Source: Papaver somniferum (Eukaryota; Streptophyta; Magnoliopsida; Ranunculales; Papaveraceae). Taken from it: a stretch of DNA of 64,000 nt. Position numbers and translations under genes: made by a program. This document shows positions 42,520 to 52,005 of the stretch, one piece after another. The stretch lies in the NCBI RefSeq assembly GCF_003573695.1, contig NW_020621936.1, positions 6,572,001-6,636,000 on the forward strand, in the 5' to 3' direction. Under the pieces are notes generated by a model that saw nothing but the letters and a program-made list of their open reading frames with translations, was not told the origin of the DNA and did not search any database. The stretch's first letter is position 1, and every line of letters starts with the position of its first letter.

Positions 42520-44757
42520 ATGGATTCATCGAGGTTAGTTTTCTTTTTTCTTTCTTATAGGTTTTGCTGAAATTGATCTTGCTTACTGCCTTATTTGATG
42601 TTGTTTATGTGATTCCCATATTGTTGTTATTTCAGCAAAAATGCCTCTAACACCAAATTTACGGTTCAGAACCCTAATATTTCCAAATCGCAGCATAAGG
42701 TTGTTGTAAACAAAAGAAAGTCTGCGAATCAGAAGGTGGTAAGAAACATTATTCTTTTCTAATAACAATATTGTTGCCTCTGTTTCTTATCCGGATTGTG
42801 ATTCGCAGGGTGATAAGGATGCCAACAAACCTCTCAAGAAATCTCGCCACCTCAAAACCATTGAAACCTCTGTTCCCTTTCACTTACTTATCCCTTCAAA
42901 ATCTCCTGCGACATCTTCGCAAGTTAAACCATTATCTCCAATTCGCGAAAAGGTTGCCTCAGATTTCATCCCTTCAACTGACCTTTCAATGATTGAAATT
43001 CCCCTTATTAATCCTTCTGTGAATGAAACTTCTTCTCCTCCTATTGATAATGTTTCCCAATCTTCTATCATTACCAATTCTCTACCTGAGCCTATTCCTT
43101 TAAATATTGCTTTCAAAGTTTTGTCTGAGGTTCTGGATGATGTTAAGAAGTCTCCTATTGATCCTGTCAAGTCTGGTGTAGGCGAAATTTTGAGTAAGTA
43201 TTTTGGCCCTGACAGAGCTGCTTCGCAAATAGATTTGGAAAAAGAGGTTGAAACCTTGACTTTAGAGTGTAATGCTCTTCGTCTTGAAAATCAAAAGCTC
43301 CAGAATGTTTCGTTGGATCGCGACAAGCTTCGCAAAAAGAATGATGAACTGAGAGGTATGATTTCCTTATCTGTGTCTTCAATTTTCCTTTTTAATGATT
43401 TTATTCCTTCCATATTTAATTGTCCTTAAAATCCCTTTTTCGCATGTTAAGCCTTAAACCAGAAATGAATAATGGAGATATATCAATTTGAATCTGTTGT
43501 TGAAGAAGCCCGTGTTGATAAAGAGATTTTGATGGATCAATATAACCAATTAGATAACCTCTATTCATATTCTGTTGATCATATAAATAATCTTACCAAT
43601 GAAAATACCCAATTAGTTCAGAGGAAAAATTTATTAAGTACTGAAATATCTCGCCTCTCTTATTCTTTAACTAAAGCTAATCTAGGGATGGAAACTTTAT
43701 CAGATGAGAATAAAACTCTATCTCAAGAGAAGCGAACTTGTTTAAACAAGATGGCGATATCTTCACAACAACTTAGCATCCTTCAGAAAGTATGTGATGG
43801 CCAAGAACAATCTCTTCGCTTTTTGAGAAATGAACTTAAAGAAGTAACAGAGTCATCTATCGCTGAGAGAGATACACTCATTCAAGGTAGAATAGCTTTA
43901 AGTGTAAAGGCGAACCAACTTAAAGAACAATATTCCAAATTAGAAGAATCGTATTCTTCACTTGCGAAGAAAAATGCCTTTCTTATTTCTAAAGAGAAAA
44001 ATCTCCAGTCTCGACTTAAAGGTTTAGTTGGAGATAAATTTGATGATGCGATGGACCGTTGGGAGAATAGTTGTTTGACCTTATTTCGCAAAAGGAAGGT
44101 AGTCATAATAGTTTGACCGCCTTAACTATCTCTTCTTTGTCATACCTTTTTGAGTTCTTTATCTTACTGAAATTTTGTATTCTACTTTTCGCAGAGTCTG
44201 AGAAAAATCTTCATTCCTCCATTTCTGTTTTGGAGGATAAATATGCCAAAATTCGCAAAGAAAATGCACTACTCGTCTCTGTCCTTACTGGTTCTCGCGA
44301 CCTAGCAGAAAGAAGACTTGATTATCTTGCTTACTATAAGGATATTCAAGATAGGAATCATCGAAGAGCACTTCTTCGTCAAGTTCATCTCCGGGCTGAA
44401 GTTCTTATGAATGATATTTTATTATCCAAATCTCTTCCTCCTATATCAATCGTACCTTTGGAAGTAGATGATGATGAAATTCCTCGTATTGCCGACAGTG
44501 ATTATGATTATGAAAGTGATAGAGAGGATAATCTTTTGGAAGATGAAGAAGAGATCCCTTCTAAGGAAATAGCTGCTGGTGCTAATCAAGATGGAAGCGA
44601 AAAAGAAATCCCTTCTAAAGAACCAATTGTTGGCGATAATCAAGATGCCGGCGAAAAAGAAGTCCCTCTCAAAGAAATTATTGTTGGTGAAGATCATAAT
44701 CGAAATGAAGAAAAGGCTGGCGATAATGAGAACATTGGCGAAGAGTTTCTTATCTAG
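42520..44757 (+). CDS. Antisense multi-exon coiled-coil gene in Tat-M
   Basis: Antisense to pol, the exons I can join are 42520-42533, 42636-42738, 42809-43355, one ending at 44098, and 44197-44757. GT and AG borders are present, and exon 1 to 2 to 3 keeps frame exactly. The product would be about 600 residues: a short basic start ('KRKSANQKV'), a Pro/Ser-rich part, then a long coiled coil (43230-44330, heptads such as 'LEKEVETLTLECNALRLEN'). The tail is acidic with three repeats of 'EKEIPSKEPIVGDNQDAG' type. The join at the fourth exon's start is unclear: a TGA lies just before its ATG (43472), so this copy may be broken. The family is unnamed by me. Antisense ORFs at this position are known in Tat elements. 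Confidence 0.65.
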
Positions 44758-46036
44758 TTCTATCTTCTTGAACTGTTTCATCTTTATTATTTCTTGCGAA
44801 TAATATTCTTCAACTAACTTTGGAATTAATTTTCTCTTTTAATATTTTGCTGGCGAGAAAGATAATGCCTCTTGTTTACTGATTCCCATACTTGCCTTTC
44901 ATTATCTTTCTTGCGAGAAATGATCCGTTATGAATACTTATAAATATTTTGTTTTGTCATGTGGTCTTATTTTGCCTTCCTAATTAAAGGTCTTATTATG
45001 CCACCTCTTGTTATTGCGACAAAATCGCAGGACGTCCTTGCATTTTAATGCAAAAACCCATTGATCTTGCCTTAACTTTTTCTTTTGTATTATTGCCTCT
45101 TCAGGATTGTTGCGACAATATGACAGGCCTAAATATTCTTGCGAAAATAAAGCCCTATGACATTGTCGTCGCGCGACGAAATCGCAGGACGTCTTCGCAT
45201 TTTCATGCGAAAACCCATTGATCTCGTCTTATCTTTCTCTTTAGTATTATTGCCTCTGCAGGATTGTCGCACAAATATGACAAGCCTTAATACCCTTGCG
45301 AGTAAAAATCCTCATGACATTTGCGTCTTAAGACACTTATCAGCTCCCTAATGGAGGGTGCCTCCCTTATCTCCCCCTGGTTTCCTCTTCAAGGAGGCGT
45401 ACCTCTACCATACAAGGTCGGCTCCTCCCATCCGTTCTTAACAACAACCAGTTGTTTTCGCAGCCTCTTATCCCTTTTACCTATAGGGTTTATGGTTACG
45501 AGACTGCACCCTAAGTGGGGTTTTCTTCGGGCCGAGTGCAGTATAAGCCAAGACTTGTCAAGAATGGCAAGGTACGCTCCAGACGCCCCTGGCACTCTTG
45601 ACTCAACCGTGTACCTCGACGCCTTGGTCAGATTCTGCACTCCTTGGGAGAGTCCTTATTACCTTAGTCGCCCAACCTAAGTCATATGCTTAAGCTGAGA
45701 ATCCAAGGTGCCTCTCCCGGATGGGCTTTATTGACCCCAAATCTCCATGACTCAGGTTCCGGGGGCGGTGTAGCCTTTCCCTGAGCCATGCAACAGGTAC
45801 CCCCTTATATGACGTACTTTATGTCTTCCATTTGCCTCTTGCGAAATTTTATTCACGAACTAGGGTGTACGCCATAAAGGTTCGCCCCTTTCTCTTTTGT
45901 CATTGTTCTCTGATTATCTCTGCGAAAGTTTCGCATATCATGATCTTGTTTTGATGTGAATAATCTCGCAACTATTCTTTCATTGAATGTTTATTCGCAA
46001 TCGTTTTTTGCGTCATTTATAACTTCTCAAAGCTTC
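44758..46036. other. Spacer between antisense gene and integrase
   Basis: Noncoding. It contains the 157-bp tandem repeat and then a more GC-rich part (about 45330-45830), with several open frames on both strands that look incidental. On the pol strand, integrase ends at 46037. The antisense gene's stop is at 44757, so the two genes converge on this spacer, where both transcripts would have to terminate. No clear poly(A) signal was pinned down. Confidence 0.6.
45014..45322. repeat. 157-bp tandem repeat, two copies
   Basis: 'aatcgcaggacgtc' at 45023 and 45180 starts two similar units sharing 'cccattgatct', 'tattattgcctct' and 'aggattgt'. They are diverged by perhaps a fifth, so the duplication is old. 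Confidence 0.8.
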
Positions 46037-47311
46037 TTATGGATAATATCTCTTTAAGTACAATTTTTTCCATGGTTTGTCAAGCCTATGACCAACATCT
46101 CTACCTTCTGGATCCATTAATTTATAAGCTCCTGTCCCAACTATCTCCTTAATGATGTAAGGTCCATCCCATTTTTTCGCTAACTTTCCACCATTTTCTC
46201 GCTGATATATTGGTGTCTCTCGCAGAACCAAATCTCCTGGTTGAAATTCGCATACTTTGACACGTTTATTATATTCTCGGGCTAATCTTCGCTGATAATT
46301 CTCCATATGCTGTAAAGCTTTTTCTCTTTTTTCTTCTAACTCATCAAGTTTGCTTAAGATCAAACCCGCACTAAGATTTTTCTTCCAAGATTCTCACTTT
46401 GTCGTCGGAATAACAACTTCTGTTGGTAGCACCGCTTCAACTCCGTATGTTAAACAAAAAGGTGACATTCCAGTAGCTTCTCTTCTAGTTGTGTTATAAG
46501 CCCATACTGCATTATGTACTTGTTCGCACCATGCTCTATGATGTCCTTCTAATTTTTTCTTTAATATATCTGCAATTGTTTTGTTTGTTGCCTCTGCCTG
46601 TCCATTAGCTTGTGGATACAGAGGAGTAGACTTTCCACATTTTATCTTAAATGCATTAAGTAACATTTCTATGTTCTGTCCTTCAAACTGTTTCCCATTA
46701 TCAGATACCAACTGCGCGGGAATTCCGAATCTGCAAATGATATTTTCGAATATGAATGTAAAGATATCTTTGTCGCGAATATGCTGTACTGCCTTTACTT
46801 CTGTCCATTTTGTGAAATAATCTGTTGCGACTATTAAGTATCTTCTTTGTCCAGATCCTGGTAAAAATGGCCCCACAATATCTAAGCCCCACTTTCCAAA
46901 AGGCCATACACTGGTTGAAGATGACAATGGTGCTCCAGGTGCATGTATTTTCTTTCCGTGCCGCTGACAATCTTCGCAACGTCTTGATATTTGTTTTGCA
47001 TCTTCGTGCATGTATGGCCAGTAATAGCCTTGCATTTTTGCTCTATGTGCCAAAGATCTTCCCCCGCTATGATTGCCAGCATCCCCACTATGTAACATTT
47101 TTAGCACCTTTTCTCCTTCTTCTCGTGTCAAACATCTGAGTGATGGTCCATTAAAGGATTTTCGGTATAGCAGCCCATCTCTTAATTCATAATTTGTTGC
47201 CGGCTTTTTACTTGTGTGCTTCCAATCTGTTTCTTGGTGTTTCTCCTTTCGCCAAATATGCATGAAGTTCTGTTCTCCAATCTGCGATATTGTTCGTTTG
47301 TTCTTCTCCAC
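46037..47311 (-). pseudogene. Tat-M integrase, one TGA stop
   Basis: Inserts element DNA into the genome. From 47311 the frame passes an N-terminal HHCC zinc finger ('HSGDAGNHSGG', then 'CEDCQRHG'), then a DDE core with 'WGLDIVGPF' (first Asp), 'LVSDNGKQF' (second Asp) and 'ANGQAEATNK' (Glu). After a stop at about 46391 it continues to the C-terminal domain with the GPY motif ('KKWDGPYIIKEI'). The stop is TGA in 'TTK-stop-ESWKK', where CGA (Arg) would fit, so a single C-to-T change explains it. All catalytic residues are present. Domain order and spacing are complete for Ty3/gypsy. Its start overlaps the RNase H frame because of a frameshift. Confidence 0.9.
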
Positions 47312-47852
47312 CTTCTATCATCATTACGTTCTCTTCTTCTTCTTTATTGATTGATGGTGACAGAAGTGTCTGTATTTTTATGCATCTCGCAGTTGGATCT
47401 GTCATCATGCTTGAGATGAAAGCAAAAGCGTCTGCGAGTCTGTTATCCTTCCTTGAAATGTGCCTCCATTTTATCTTTGGGATTTTCGCTGACAATTCTT
47501 CAACGAGCTTCTTGTATTTCTTCAAGGATGGTTCATTTGTAGTGTACTCTCCCTTTATTTGGCGAATAACTAGCTGCGAATCACTAGTGATCCTGGAATT
47601 TTCTAGTTTCATTTCTATTGCGAACTTTAAGGAATGTACTACAACTTCATACTCCGTTTCGTTATTAGTGGATGCGAATTCCAATCTGAATGAAAAAGCC
47701 ATCTTCGCTCCTTCTGGCGAAATTAAAACAATTCCAACCCCATTGCCTTCTCCATTTGATGATCCATCTACCAATATCTCCCATCTATTTGGTTCTGTTA
47801 ATAAGTCTTTTGGATCTCCATGTTCTTCTTCTTTATCCATCATCTCCTCCAC
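47208..47852 (-). CDS. Tat-M second RNase H (Tat-type dual RNase H)
   Basis: This domain degrades RNA in RNA/DNA hybrids. 'EILVDGSSNGEGNGVGIVL' gives the first catalytic Asp, 'NNETEYEVVVHSLKFAIE' the Glu, 'ITSDSQLVIRQIKGEY' the second Asp, and 'HISRKDNRLADAFAF' the last Asp of the active-site set. It is a complete RNase H fold of about 130 residues, followed by a linker. Tat elements characteristically carry this extra, archaeal-like RNase H between the RT-linked one and integrase. The frame is open, but it is frameshifted relative to both neighbours. Confidence 0.88.
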   Translation of the reverse strand: MEEMMDKEEEHGDPKDLLTEPNRWEILVDGSSNGEGNGVGIVLISPEGAKMAFSFRLEFASTNNETEYEVVVHSLKFAIEMKLENSRITSDSQLVIRQIKGEYTTNEPSLKKYKKLVEELSAKIPKIKWRHISRKDNRLADAFAFISSMMTDPTARCIKIQTLLSPSINKEEEENVMMIEGGEEQTNNIADWRTELHAYLAKGETPRNRLEAHK

Positions 47853-47951
47853 TGCTTCATCATCTTCTAAAGGAAATTCTGCTAAGAAATCTGCGACAAC
47901 TTGTGATTTTGGTGAAGATAATATTTCATACTTGATTTCAAATTATCCTTC

Positions 47952-48551
47952 TTATGCATTCCATCTCTCCACTCTACCTGAACTTTTTGAATTCATCACT
48001 GATTCAATTGGTACTTTTGTTAGCACCCTTATTTTTTGTGCTTGAAAATATATGCGAAGTTTAAATGTGGCGTATACTAATGCTAAAATTAGCTTCTCAA
48101 TCTTTGAATAATTCCTCTCTGCAGCATTAAATGTTTTGCTGATGTAATAAATGGGCTTTTCAACTCCTACATCCGTTCGCAATAACACAACGCTTAAAGC
48201 ATGTGATGTTGTCGCAAGATAGATCAATAGTTCTTCTCCTGGTTCTTCCTTTTGTAAAATAGATGTATTCATGAGGTGTTCTTTGATCCCTTGAAAAGAT
48301 TTTTCACATTCATCAGTCCATTTGAATTTCGCACCCTTCTTGAGAATATCGAAAAAATGTTTACATTTGTCTGATGATCGCGAAATGAATCTTCCTAGCG
48401 AAGCTAAAATTCCGTTCAATTTTTGTACATCCTTTATCGTTGCTGGTGTTGGCATGTCATGAATTGCTTGTACCTTTTCTGGATCAACTTGTATTCCTTC
48501 TTTTGATACAATGTAACCTAAAAAAATTCCCGATGCAACCCAGAAATGCAT
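47952..48551 (-). pseudogene. Tat-M RT thumb/connection and first RNase H
   Basis: Starts in 'FLGYIVSKEGIQVDPEKVQAI', the conserved RT motif after the palm. It continues through the connection 'KFKWTDECEKSFQGIKEHL' and the Ty3-type RNase H ('LLIYLATTSHALSVVLL', 'PIYYISKTFNAAERNYSKIEKL'). The first Asp of the usual 'LYLDAS' is replaced ('IYLATT'), so this RNase H may be inactive in family members that also have the second domain. Frame differs from the RT palm frame at 48518-48751. Confidence 0.85.
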
Positions 48552-50217
48552 TTTTCAGGGTTCAGTTTAATGTTATATTGCCGCATCTGTTCAAAAATCT
48601 CTCTTAAATCTTGTACATGATCTTTGACTTCTTTACTCTTCACCAACATGTCATCCACGTACACCTCTAATGTTTTGTGTATCCATTTCGCGAACACCTT
48701 CTCTACCATTATTTGATACGTTGCTCCTGTATTTCGCAAACCAAACGGCATTTTTGTATAACAGTATAAACCTCTTGGAGCGAAAAAAGCAGTATGCTAT
48801 AACCCTTGTATAACTCCTGCATTTGTAGTATGGGAATTTGGTTATAACCCTTGTACCCATCTAAAGAAGACACTCTATCATTTCCCGCTGCTGATTCAAC
48901 CATTTGAGGAATATCCGGCAATGGAAAACTATCTTTAGGGCAAGCATTGTTTAAATCAGTGAAATCTATGCAAATTCTTATCCCTTTATTTTTCTTTGGA
49001 ACAAAAACTATGTTTGCTATCCACTCTGGGTATTTAGCTTCTCTTATAATTCCCGCCTCAAGCATTTTCTGTAATTCTTCTTCTATTTGAGGATGGTAGG
49101 TCGTTGCGATTTTTCTTATTCTCTGTTTAAATGGTCTCACATTCTTGTTAATCTCCAACTTATGACATGCAATTGACGGATCTATTCCAGGTATCTCATT
49201 CATGCTCCCCGCGAAAATATCTTTATATTCCCGCAAAAGATTAACAGTTCTTTCTTCCTCTTCTGCGTCCATCTTGGTTCCAATCTTCAGTATTAGGGGT
49301 TCTTCTATAGTCCCAACATTTACTTCTTTTGTTGGTTCTGCCGCAGTGTAACTGGCCTTGGGTTCTCCCATTGGTGTTGGCTCTTTTATCATCTTCGCAG
49401 GTCCATCTCCTTCCTCTGAAATTTCGCTGGGTATTCCTTTACCTTCTTTTGCTCTTATCATGTACACTCTAAATTCTTCTTCTTTCTTTGCCTCCTTTGT
49501 TATTTTTTTGCGAAATTTTCGCTTTTTTGATCGTCCTTCATAATGCTTTACTTCAATTTGATAACATAATTTCGCACTGTCAATATCTCTTATAATATCA
49601 CCTACTCCATTTGGCATGGGGAACCTGATGCATTGATGCAATGTTGATGCTACATCTTTAATTGTGTGTATCCATGGCCTCCCCAACAGCATGTTATATG
49701 GTGATTCCATATCCACTACGCATAGTTTCACTTGTGTTTCGATCTCTCCTAGTGGAATTCACACCACTATTTCTCCTTTAGGTTTTGTTGTGGATTTTCC
49801 AAAGCCATGAACAAGATATGTTGAACAACACATTTCTTCATCTTTGAACCCCATTCCTTTGAACGCGTGATAGAATATTATATCCACTGAACTTCCTGTA
49901 TCGACTAAAGTTCTGTTCAACATCCATTCTTTCATGGATTTTGTTGTTGTCTCCTTCTCTTTTCGTGTAATAGGTATTGTAATAACCAATGGAGATGTGT
50001 GGCTCAAATTTTCTTTTGGTATTTCTGCTGCCATGAATGTGATTTTTTGCTTTCCCCAATCTTTCAAGGGTGATGTTTTTTCTACCGCCATAACCTTTCT
50101 TCCTTCAAAATCTCGTTTATGTATCCTTCCTTTGATGTTTTCATGGAATTCATTAACCATTGTTTTTCTTATCATATTACACTCCAATCTTTTGTCATCT
50201 TCATTGACTCTAATCAT
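48518..50217 (-). pseudogene. Tat-M protease and reverse transcriptase, broken
   Basis: From 50217 one frame gives retropepsin ('RTLVDTGSSVDIIFYHAF', with the catalytic DTG) and, after a TGA at about 49761, 'NMLLGRPWIH', the protease C-terminal helix motif. A charged linker follows. RT starts near 49120: 'IIREAKYPEWIANIVFVPKK', 'CIDFTDLNNACPKDSFPLP' and 'SSLDGYKGYNQIP', with the first catalytic Asp. A frameshift near 48830 moves it to 48518-48751, with 'MPFGLRNTGATYQ' and 'VYVDDMLVKS' (YVDD). The TGA sits where Arg (CGA) would fit. Both catalytic centres are intact in sequence but not in one frame. The N-terminal gag is absent. Confidence 0.9.
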
Positions 50218-50326
50218 TTTTGTTTTAATTGGTTCACTGATTTATTTAATCGCTTTCTTGATTTGAACAATTTCAACAACAATCTTCAACTTTTAACCTT
50301 CAGTTTCCCTGTTTCTAGCGCAATTA
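50218..50326 (-). other. Tat-M leader with primer-site-like sequence, gag deleted
   Basis: Directly inside the 5' LTR the element strand reads TAATTGCGCTAGAAACAGGGA, similar in form to Tat/Athila-type primer sites (TGGCGC-x-AGAA-x-GGG). Protease-proximal coding follows within about 110 bp. In complete elements gag would occupy this place, so it has been deleted. Confidence 0.55.
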
Positions 50327-50796
50327 TGTAGTTGCAGGAAATCCTACACTACACCTCTCACAAGATTTCATTAACATTCGACTCATTTTTGGATTAACAA
50401 TCTTAATTTTATTGATGAATCTTTGAACAATCTTACAAGAAAAGATAAAAGAAACAAGAATAACCACTGCTCTAGATTTTCTCTCTCCTAATTACTTGCT
50501 TCTCACTCAAAAAAGATCTCTCTCTTTCCTTTACAATTGAACGACTATTTATAGGAAATTACATAGTGGATGACAGGTAATCTGTCCTTTATTTTCGAAT
50601 ATGACTTGCGACATTCTCGCAACCTTATAAATATCAATCTCGCAAATTTTCTTATTTTCGCGGGATCGTCACACTTTTCTCATGATTTGGCTGATGTCGT
50701 TTATTATGTCGTTTCTGAAGCTGTTCTGCTACACTGTCGTGTTGTTTTGTTAATAATTTCGCTGAGGCATTATTGTTGCGAGATTCTAATCCTACA
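50327..50796 (-). repeat. Tat-M 5' LTR (470 bp)
   Basis: TGTAGTTGCAGG...AATCCTACA on the plus strand, same length as the 3' LTR. GAAGT follows at 50797. Confidence 0.9.
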
Positions 50797-50801
50797 GAAG
50801 T

Positions 50802-52005
50802 CAGTAACCTAAGATCACACAAGAGATTTCACCTAATTAGATTAGTCTTCTCTATCAACGAGTATATAAAATATCACGAGTGGGCTTCCCACATAAACGG
50901 TTAGCAGTGTGTCACGCAATAAGTTTGTAACCATACAAGCTACACTATTTATAAATATAAATACCAAAGTTCGTTTGGACAACAACGAATTACCAAATCC
51001 GAAAATCCTAAAGATATGTAATAATAATATATTTTTGGTTTTGTCAGTTTCAAACTGTTACCTATCTCATGTATCAAAATCACTCTAAGTTGACAACTAT
51101 AATATACATGCATAAATTTGAATATCTAAAAGATATCATAATATTTCGGTTTCGGGATCTCACTTTGAGCATCAAGGAAAATAATTGAATATTAAGTATT
51201 AGGAGTTTATGACATGTTCAGATACTATGTCGACATCATATGAACTTTCCTTTTTAACCAAACCACATATCTATATCTATATAAACCTTAAGATATTAGA
51301 CAAACCGAAAATGCTTTTTTGGTTATAAAAGATTGGTCCTACTAGAGATCCATTGGACCTATCCTAGTAAAGATACTTAGGATCGTAATTAGTAGAGATC
51401 CTTATTTAAGGGATTCTTCCTACTAAAGATCATTGGGATCGGCCCTAGTAGAGATCCTTGTTTAAGGGATCGATCCAACTAAAGATCCTTCGAATCACTT
51501 ATTCAGCTGTGAAACAAGTTTCGCAAGTTTACTCCATTAAACTATGTAGTTTCGAAGGTAAGGGTGCAACACACCAAATAATAACGAATTATCAATTAGT
51601 GTCATGTTGATTCTACGATGTATAATAACTAAACTATACTTTAAATCAATATAACAAAGTTGTATTAAACAACCAGTATATCTTTATTTAATACTTTGAT
51701 CATAGAATGACCAAGTCATGTATACTAGAGACAAGTAAAAAAACTATACTTTATATGTTATGTTTTCAATATATACTGACCTGAAAGGAACATGGAAGAA
51801 AATGAAAAATATGTCAAGTTTGTGTTACTAACCTCAAACAAAAGGATGATATGTTTGTTGGTGCCGATACATATTCAGGTTCTTCATGAGTTACACGAGC
51901 GAGTATCAATATTTCTATGTTTCTATTTTAACCTAAAGAAGTTGACTATAATAATCAAATTAAACAAGCTTCGTGTTTGGAACTAAAATATGAAAACTAA
52001 ACTTG
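50802..52005 (-). repeat. Right part of old SIRE-like remnant and unassigned flank
   Basis: Continues the sequence interrupted by Tat-M; the first base pairs ('cagtaacctaagatcacaca') fit the LTR remnant left of 41620. No gene is seen. It contains the 30-bp minisatellite at 51338-51497 and otherwise AT-rich sequence up to the G2 LTR. Confidence 0.5.
51338..51497. repeat. About 30-bp minisatellite, six imperfect units
   Basis: Units centre on 'ctagtagagatccttgttta' and 'ctactaaagatcattgggatcg', alternating longer and shorter forms, each with 'agagatcc/aaagatc' and 'gggatc'. Confidence 0.8.

Larger units (their letters stand above)
41625..50796 (-). mobile_element. Tat-M: gag-less Tat-lineage Ty3/gypsy element
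   Basis: It is bounded by GAAGT (41620-41624 and 50797-50801), with 470-bp LTRs at each end. In transcription order on the minus strand it has the 5' LTR, a primer-site-like stretch, protease, RT, RNase H, a second RNase H, integrase with zinc finger and GPY, a spacer, an antisense multi-exon gene, polypurine tract and 3' LTR. The dual RNase H and antisense gene place it in the Tat lineage. Gag is missing: only about 110 bp separate the 5' LTR from the protease frame. The two LTRs differ at about 19 of 470 positions by eye, so insertion is not very recent. Confidence 0.9.

Noticed and set aside
45321..45680. ORFs on both strands in the GC-richer spacer
   Set aside because: Mutually overlapping, no domain, and lying between integrase and the antisense gene.
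46581..48045. Plus-strand ORFs opposite integrase and RNase H
   Set aside because: They mirror the strongly supported minus-strand coding frames and have no motif of their own.
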